Of a stretch of DNA of 5,055 bases, positions 4,951 to 5,055 are shown piece after piece (the stretch's first letter is position 1; every line of letters starts with the position of its first letter). The notes beneath the pieces were generated by a model, which worked only from the letters and a program-made list of their open reading frames with translations, ran no database searches and was not told the origin of the DNA. Where the stretch lies: NCBI GenBank assembly GCA_008017145.1, contig SSGY01000153.1, positions 1 through 5,055 of the forward strand, in the 5' to 3' direction. This stretch comes from Neisseriales bacterium (GTDB lineage Bacteria > Pseudomonadota > Gammaproteobacteria > Burkholderiales > UBA11063). The position numbers and the translations under genes are program-made.

Positions 4951-5055
4951 TGACGTTCGCTAGAACAAACCAAGGGATTCGCCCCCCCTATCAACCCTAA
5001 AAATTTTTGTTTGGCGATAGTCGTAGGCCACATTAGCGATGATATGTCCCCCCAC

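Larger units (their letters stand above)
4596..5055. other. Gene-free region rich in hairpins, right edge of window
   Basis: No reading frame here has protein-like character. The only longer one (4763-4963, GTG start) runs through the inverted-repeat arm and is broken by stops in the matching left arm. Contents are a GC-rich hairpin at 4661-4681, a GGCCTC/GAGGCC inverted repeat at 4652-4746, a hairpin at 4796-4824, the right inverted-repeat arm at 4859-4950, a small hairpin GTTC/GAAC at 4955-4966, an AAAAATTTTT palindrome at 4999-5008, and C-tracts at 4982-4988 (7 C) and 5048-5053 (6 C). The mix suggests a regulatory, replication or transfer-origin region, or the edge of another module; none is proven. 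Confidence 0.5.

Noticed and set aside
4763..4963. Open frame of 66 aa on the plus strand (GTG start)
   Set aside because: It has no ribosome site and no recognisable protein features. The part in the inverted repeat has two stops in the equivalent frame of the left arm.
1..5055. tRNA, rRNA or insertion-sequence transposase
   Set aside because: No cloverleaf with a tRNA T-arm motif, no rRNA-like sequence and no transposase-like frame were found on either strand.

Overview
The window looks like part of a conjugative plasmid (or integrated conjugative element) from a gamma-proteobacterium. Moraxellaceae (Acinetobacter, Psychrobacter, Moraxella) is the best guess, from the moderately AT-rich composition and the style of the proteins. 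No replication, ribosomal or marker gene is present, so the host assignment is an inference.

Left edge (1-289): the probable last codons of an upstream gene, a strong rho-independent terminator (41-74), then a gene-free stretch with a structured, internally repeated sequence and an AT-rich promoter-like region. Centre (290-3860): a rightward operon of three tightly packed genes: a small two-helix membrane protein, the large TraG-type mating-pair stabilisation protein of an F-type type IV secretion system (919 aa), and a small secreted four-cysteine protein. The gaps between them are 2 nt, and genes two and three have clear Shine-Dalgarno sequences. A hairpin terminator at 3859-3882 closes the operon and also serves the convergent pair beyond it. 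Right (3897-4595): a leftward YefM/YoeB toxin-antitoxin pair with a promoter overlapped by a GTAC-type palindrome, the usual layout for autoregulation by the antitoxin. Right edge (4596-5055): about 460 bases with no convincing gene but several hairpins, a candidate leftward terminator and C-tracts.

The most unusual feature is a 92-bp inverted repeat at 125-216 and 4859-4950. It aligns without gaps at 79 of 92 positions and brackets the whole traG operon and toxin-antitoxin pair. Each copy has stop codons in the frame left open in the other, and substitutions fall on all codon positions, so it looks like a non-coding element. I do not recognise it.

Together the genes suggest transfer and maintenance. 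TraG supports pilus assembly and stabilises mating pairs from the inner membrane and periplasm. The two small envelope proteins beside it are candidates for exclusion or mating accessory functions, by position only. The toxin-antitoxin pair should stabilise the element by post-segregational killing.
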